A stretch of 8,678 nt of DNA, from contig CABUTL010000039.1 of assembly GCA_902494375.1 (NCBI GenBank), positions 1 through 8,678 of the forward strand, in the 5' to 3' direction. Shown in pieces: positions 5,882 through 8,678 of the stretch. Numbering within the stretch: the stretch's first letter is position 1; the number at the start of each line of letters is the position of its first letter. A model generated the notes under the pieces. That model ran no database searches and was not told the DNA's origin. It was given only the letters and a program-made list of their open reading frames with translations. Source of the DNA: an uncultured Collinsella sp. (lineage in GTDB: Bacteria; Actinomycetota; Coriobacteriia; Coriobacteriales; Coriobacteriaceae). The position numbers were made by a program, and so were the translations under genes.

Positions 5882-5945
5882 GAGTGTGGATTTTCTCCCG
5901 TTTAGAGCGCACTCGAACGCTCAAAGCGGGAGAAAATCCACGCTC
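5882..5945. terminator. Long hairpin between convergent genes, possible bidirectional terminator
   Basis: Arms 5882-5900 and 5927-5945 pair over 19 positions with one G-T wobble; the inner 15 (GTGGATTTTCTCCCG with its complement) are perfect. Pairing goes on inside (5901-5909 with 5918-5926, one wobble and one A-A mismatch) to an 8-nt loop CACTCGAA. It is located between the converging ATPase and phosphatase genes and only 3 nt from hairpin copy 2. There is no U-tract on either side, so termination would not be of the classic intrinsic type; a REP-like dispersed repeat is an equal possibility. Confidence 0.6.
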
Positions 5946-5982
5946 GTTTCGCGCCGAAGACGTGGCTCGCGACCTCGCTTGT

Positions 5983-6429
5983 CTACAGTTGCTCGAGCAT
6001 AGCGGTGCAACCGTCGAGCACGTCGCGGTAGGTGGCATCGAAGTTGCCGGTGTACCAGGGATCGGCCACGTCGCCGGGGCGCTCGGTCCAATCGAGCAAG
6101 CGTGTAACCTTGCCGTCGGGGTCGTCGCCAAAGATGCGCCGCAGGCCGCGGGCGTTCTCGTCGTCCATATAGACAATGTGGTCCCAGTCGCCATACTCCG
6201 CGCGACGCACCTGGCGGGCACGGTGCGCAACGACGGGAATCCCGACTTCACGCAGCTTGGCGACCGTGCCATGATGCGGCGGGTTGCCGATCTCCTCAGT
6301 TGAGGTCGCAGCGGAGTCAATGACAAACTCGCCCGCGCGCCCGGCGCGCCGCACCAGCTCGGTAAACACGGACTCAGCCATCGTCGAGCGACAGATATTT
6401 CCATAGCAGATAAAAAGAATGCGTTGCAT
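5983..6429 (-). CDS. Low-molecular-weight protein tyrosine phosphatase
   Basis: A 148-residue cytosolic phosphatase of the LMW-PTP (arsenate reductase-like fold) family, which removes phosphate from tyrosine residues. The P-loop CYGNICRS (8-15) at the N-terminus gives the nucleophile Cys8 and Arg14 of the CX5R(S/T) motif; residue 16 is Thr where Pro is common. The general acid is Asp123 in ADPWYTG (122-128). STEEIGNPPH (43-52) is the usual conserved loop. Length matches the family. The ATG at 6429 has AAAGGAAG at 6443-6436 with 6-nt spacing. It begins 33 nt after the stop of the second DUF4143 ATPase, with no promoter visible in the gap, so the two are likely co-transcribed. In bacteria such enzymes often control capsule or exopolysaccharide kinases, but no such genes are present here. 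Confidence 0.95.
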   Translation of the reverse strand: MQRILFICYGNICRSTMAESVFTELVRRAGRAGEFVIDSAATSTEEIGNPPHHGTVAKLREVGIPVVAHRARQVRRAEYGDWDHIVYMDDENARGLRRIFGDDPDGKVTRLLDWTERPGDVADPWYTGNFDATYRDVLDGCTAMLEQL

Positions 6430-6462
6430 GAGCGGCTTCCTTTCTAGGCGGTCGCGCAGGGC

Positions 6463-7833
6463 TTACAGACTGCTCTTGAGGCAGTTTGCTCCAATAAAGC
6501 CCGCTGCGTACAAGGGGAGGTGGCGCAGCTCGCGCCCGTCATCGGTTTCGCTGCGGGAAAAATTGTTCTCGGACAAAATGTAGGCATATGGCGATCGGGC
6601 TTTGTCCATAAACGACCCGAGGGTTCTCGCGCGCACGTTACGTGCGGACTTTACTTCGACGGGCACAATTTCCATACGGTCGGTCTGAAGTAAAAAATCG
6701 AGCTCGCCGGTCGTCTTCCAAGACGACGGCGGCGCCCAGTAATACGTCTGCAAGCTATTGCCCGAAAATGCTTGCATGACCGAGTTTTCCGCCAGGGCGC
6801 CTCGGAAGTCGGAAGATAGCGCTATGGCGGAATCCTCTTTGAGGTCGAGCCAGAGCCGCGGGTTGATGCCGAGTTTGTAGAACATGAGGCCGGTATCGAG
6901 AAGATAGACCTTAAAGAAACTTCCATCTTCGTCGTCGAAGGGAACGAGGGGAGGCTCGATGCCTTCGGTCAGGTTGTTGACCGATATGATGCCGGCGCCT
7001 TCGAGCCAGTCGAGCGGCTCGATAAGCTTGGCGCGACGGCCTCCGCGTTCGACCTCGGAGTACTTGAATTTTTTTGTGGACGATCTCAGCAGCTGGGACG
7101 GAATGGAGCGCCAGACCTTGCGCGCCGCCACGCCGCTGATCCCGTTTTCGGGGTCGGTCATATCGGCGGTATAGGTCTCGTCGATTTCGCGCTGCTCGAC
7201 GCGCGCATCCTCGATGGATAACGTCTTGCGATATGCGTTGACGGCGGCGGGCATGCCGCCCACGATCTGGTATCGATGAAACAGGCTGAGCGCGGCTTGG
7301 TGCGCGGCGTAGGTCTCGAGTGTGCCGGCGTGGGTACGAATGGCATTGGCCATCTGCTCCTCGTCGAGCGCCCAGAGAAACTCCTCGAACGACATAGGAT
7401 GCATGGTCTCTTGACGAACGCCGCTGGGAAAAGGCAACTTGCGCTTGCGCGTGGCGACGCCGAGCTGACTGCCGGTCGCGCATATGCGCCAGCCCGAACC
7501 CGAAAAAAAGCGAAGCGAGTTGAGCGCCCGTTCGCAGAGCTGCACCTCGTCAAACAGGATGAAGGCGGTTTCTTTGCGAATGGGGGTGCGTTTATAGTCT
7601 GAGATTCGCGCCACGATGGCGTCAACGTCGTCGGTGGGACAGTCGAACAGCGGAGCGATCAGCTCAAGATCGGTCTGAAAGTCGAGTTTGACAAACGCAT
7701 CGCCGGCGATTCGTCTGCCGATTTCCTCGGCAACGTACGTTTTGCCTACGCGTCGCGCACCACGGATGAGGAGGGGGCGCGACGCGTCCTTTGTCGCCCA
7801 TGATTCGATAACGGATTCGATTGATCTGCGCAT
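6463..7833 (-). CDS. AAA ATPase with DUF4143 domain (second paralogue)
   Basis: A 456-residue member of the same AAA_14-DUF4143 family as the gene at 4473-5834, but widely diverged: outside the motifs little similarity is evident. Walker A is GARRVGKT (25-32, Lys31), Walker B FILFDEVQ (91-98, Asp95-Glu96), sensor-like ATGSQLG (119-125), then SFEEFLWAL (148-156) and VGGMPAAV (191-198). A probable winged-helix segment spans about 238-290 (VWRSIPSQLLRS, then a KFKYSEV strand and LDWLEGAGII). The C-terminal DUF4143 part carries GELDFLL (376-382) and VPVEVKSA (390-397), the PD-(D/E)xK-like Asp379, Glu393 and Lys395. The ATG at 7833 has GGAAAGG at 7847-7841 with 7-nt spacing. Three palindromes at 33-nt spacing lie immediately upstream, and the phosphatase gene lies 33 nt downstream. 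Function unknown. Confidence 0.93.
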   Translation of the reverse strand: MRRSIESVIESWATKDASRPLLIRGARRVGKTYVAEEIGRRIAGDAFVKLDFQTDLELIAPLFDCPTDDVDAIVARISDYKRTPIRKETAFILFDEVQLCERALNSLRFFSGSGWRICATGSQLGVATRKRKLPFPSGVRQETMHPMSFEEFLWALDEEQMANAIRTHAGTLETYAAHQAALSLFHRYQIVGGMPAAVNAYRKTLSIEDARVEQREIDETYTADMTDPENGISGVAARKVWRSIPSQLLRSSTKKFKYSEVERGGRRAKLIEPLDWLEGAGIISVNNLTEGIEPPLVPFDDEDGSFFKVYLLDTGLMFYKLGINPRLWLDLKEDSAIALSSDFRGALAENSVMQAFSGNSLQTYYWAPPSSWKTTGELDFLLQTDRMEIVPVEVKSARNVRARTLGSFMDKARSPYAYILSENNFSRSETDDGRELRHLPLYAAGFIGANCLKSSL

Positions 7834-7845
7834 GGGGCCGCCTTT

Positions 7846-7944
7846 CCAATTTCGTGTACTTCAGATACATAGTTTAGTACGATTTCATGTACTTAGAATA
7901 CACGAAATAGTAGAAAAGTGTGTATCTGAAGTACACGAAATTGC
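7846..7944 (-). repeat. Array of three 33-nt spaced palindromes (TGTA-N7-TACA)
   Basis: Three 15-bp palindromic cores of the form TGTA-N7-TACA occupy 7855-7869, 7888-7902 and 7921-7935, exactly 33 nt apart. Flanks extend them toward ATTTCGTGTA-N7-TACACGAAAT: the middle unit (7882-7908) has both arms with one mismatch, and the outer units have one full arm each. The outer units are inverted copies of each other, a perfect 23-bp inverted repeat (7847-7869 with 7921-7943), so the whole array is symmetric about the middle unit. It ends 12 nt before the second ATPase ATG, next to its Shine-Dalgarno. This has the form of a three-site operator. A weak promoter (TGTACT 7935-7930, 17 nt, TACTAT 7912-7907) may lie within it. 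Confidence 0.85.
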
Positions 7945-8028
7945 ACTGCTGGAGCTTGCAGGCGGATAAACACTACTCGTATGGGACGGTTTTCACCGGT
8001 TGCTCGCCACCTTGGGCTATGTTCGCCC
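7945..8028. other. Intergenic gap, no clear feature
   Basis: Between the palindrome array and the stop of the MFS gene only a weak 4-bp hairpin (CGGT-TTTC-ACCG, 7987-7998) is seen. I find no convincing -10/-35 for the ATPase here and no strong terminator for the MFS gene. Confidence 0.4.
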
Positions 8029-8678
8029 CTATGCCTGCATCCGGGGCTGTGCTGATTGACGACGGCGCTCCCAGCGAGCCAACTTAATCGTCACCAGCGT
8101 AAGCACCCAGGCCACAAGCGAGAACGCGGCACCCACTGCGCCTACATATGCAATGCCAACGCTGCTTACCACGGCGCCGCCCACTGCGGTGCCAAACGAG
8201 ATGCCGACGTTAAACGCCATGGGCTCAACCGAACTTGCGAGTACCATCGACTTGGGATGGCGGCTGCGTGCCACGTCCATAAAGTGCGTGATGCACGACA
8301 CCGAGAACAGGTACATGAGCAGCGCCAGGCTAAAGACAAAGACCAGCGCGAGCGGCATGGTGCCGCCCACAGCAAACAGTCCGAGTAACGCTGCAGCCTG
8401 CAGCACAAACGTCACGAGTAGCGCCTTCATGCCAAAGCGCGCATCGATCCATCCGCCCAGGATGTTCGAGATCAGGCAGAACACGCCGTAGGCCATGAGC
8501 GTGGTACTGGCTTCGACCGTGCCCATGCCCAGCACCTGCTCAAGATAAGGCGTCACGTAGCCGTAGAAAACGTAGACCGATCCCACGCCAAACAAAAAGA
8601 TGAGCATGCCGGTGATGATGCTCGGTTCGCGTAGCAGACCCGCCTGCTCGCGGAAGGTAGCGGGTTCGTCGGTCTGTC
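8029..8678 (-). CDS. MFS transporter (partial, C-terminal half)
   Basis: The frame is open from the right edge to the TAG at 8031-8029, giving 215 residues of a membrane transporter whose N-terminal half lies outside the window. Counting from the edge, residues 1-20 are a polar stretch (FREQAGLLREPSII), typical of the central loop before transmembrane helix 7. About six hydrophobic segments follow (roughly MLIFLFGVGSVYVFYGYV; LMAYGVFCLISNILGGW; ALLVTFVLQAAALLGLFAV; LALVFVFSLALLMYLFSV; a Gly/Ala-rich helix near VGISFGTAVGGAVVSSVG; and VGAAFSLVAWVLTLVTI), matching helices 7-12 of a 12-helix major facilitator. GGWIDARFG between the second and third segments is the motif A-like loop repeated in the C-terminal half. 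The tail is short and basic. It resembles the DHA1/AraJ group of drug or sugar effluxers; substrate unknown. The ATG at 8607 is an internal Met, not the start. Confidence 0.9.
   Translation of the reverse strand, partial: QTDEPATFREQAGLLREPSIITGMLIFLFGVGSVYVFYGYVTPYLEQVLGMGTVEASTTLMAYGVFCLISNILGGWIDARFGMKALLVTFVLQAAALLGLFAVGGTMPLALVFVFSLALLMYLFSVSCITHFMDVARSRHPKSMVLASSVEPMAFNVGISFGTAVGGAVVSSVGIAYVGAVGAAFSLVAWVLTLVTIKLARWERRRQSAQPRMQA

Noticed and set aside
5754..6404. Minus-strand 216-codon frame over the phosphatase gene
   Set aside because: Out of frame with the phosphatase, which has the full CX5R(S/T) and DPWYTG motifs; a Ser/Arg-rich shadow.
7846..7944. CRISPR-like or terminal-inverted-repeat reading of the 33-nt spaced palindromes
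   Set aside because: Only three units, palindromic, in a promoter position, with no cas genes; the outer inverted copies are just 51 bp apart with no room for a transposase.
7688..7969. Plus-strand open frame crossing the palindrome array
   Set aside because: It only stays open because the 33-nt period is a multiple of three; the peptide is antisense to the ATPase and lacks a ribosome binding site.

Overview
The window looks like chromosomal DNA from a GC-rich, low-complexity actinobacterium of the Coriobacteriia, most likely a Collinsella-like gut species. This is inferred from gene content, codon choice and the style of the dispersed hairpin repeats; no rRNA or marker gene confirms it. No rRNA, tRNA, CRISPR array or transposase is visible.

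Layout. (1) Positions 1-2811, minus strand: a MarR-type regulator followed by two half-transporter genes of a heterodimeric ABC exporter. The second exporter gene runs off the left edge. The three genes are joined by 8-bp stop/start overlaps, and a good sigma70-type promoter with a possible operator lies before marR. (2) Positions 2812-3142: a divergent intergenic region with two hairpins. (3) Positions 3143-4289, plus strand: a pyridoxal/pyridoxamine kinase overlapping by 8 bp a small Cys-rich TIGR04076-family protein. (4) Positions 4290-5834, plus strand: a hairpin repeat, a promoter-like TATAAT, three 33-nt repeats and a DUF4143-type AAA ATPase gene. (5) Positions 5835-5982: a convergent junction holding a second copy of the same hairpin repeat and a separate 64-nt hairpin. 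(6) Positions 5983-7833, minus strand: a low-molecular-weight protein tyrosine phosphatase downstream of a second, divergent DUF4143-type ATPase, probably one transcript. (7) Positions 7846-7944: three palindromes at 33-nt spacing upstream of that ATPase. (8) Positions 8029-8678, minus strand: the C-terminal half of an MFS transporter whose start lies beyond the right edge.

The most striking observation concerns the two ATPase genes. They share only family motifs with each other, yet each is preceded by exactly three repeat units spaced exactly 33 nt, centred about 29, 62 and 95 nt before the ATG, with the Shine-Dalgarno fitted between the last unit and the start codon. The repeat sequences differ (CATTTCAT cores in one, TGTA-N7-TACA palindromes in the other) while the geometry is the same. 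This suggests a family of ATPases each with its own cognate operator triplet, possibly bound by a winged-helix segment of the ATPase itself. That binding model is inference; the geometry is read directly from the sequence.
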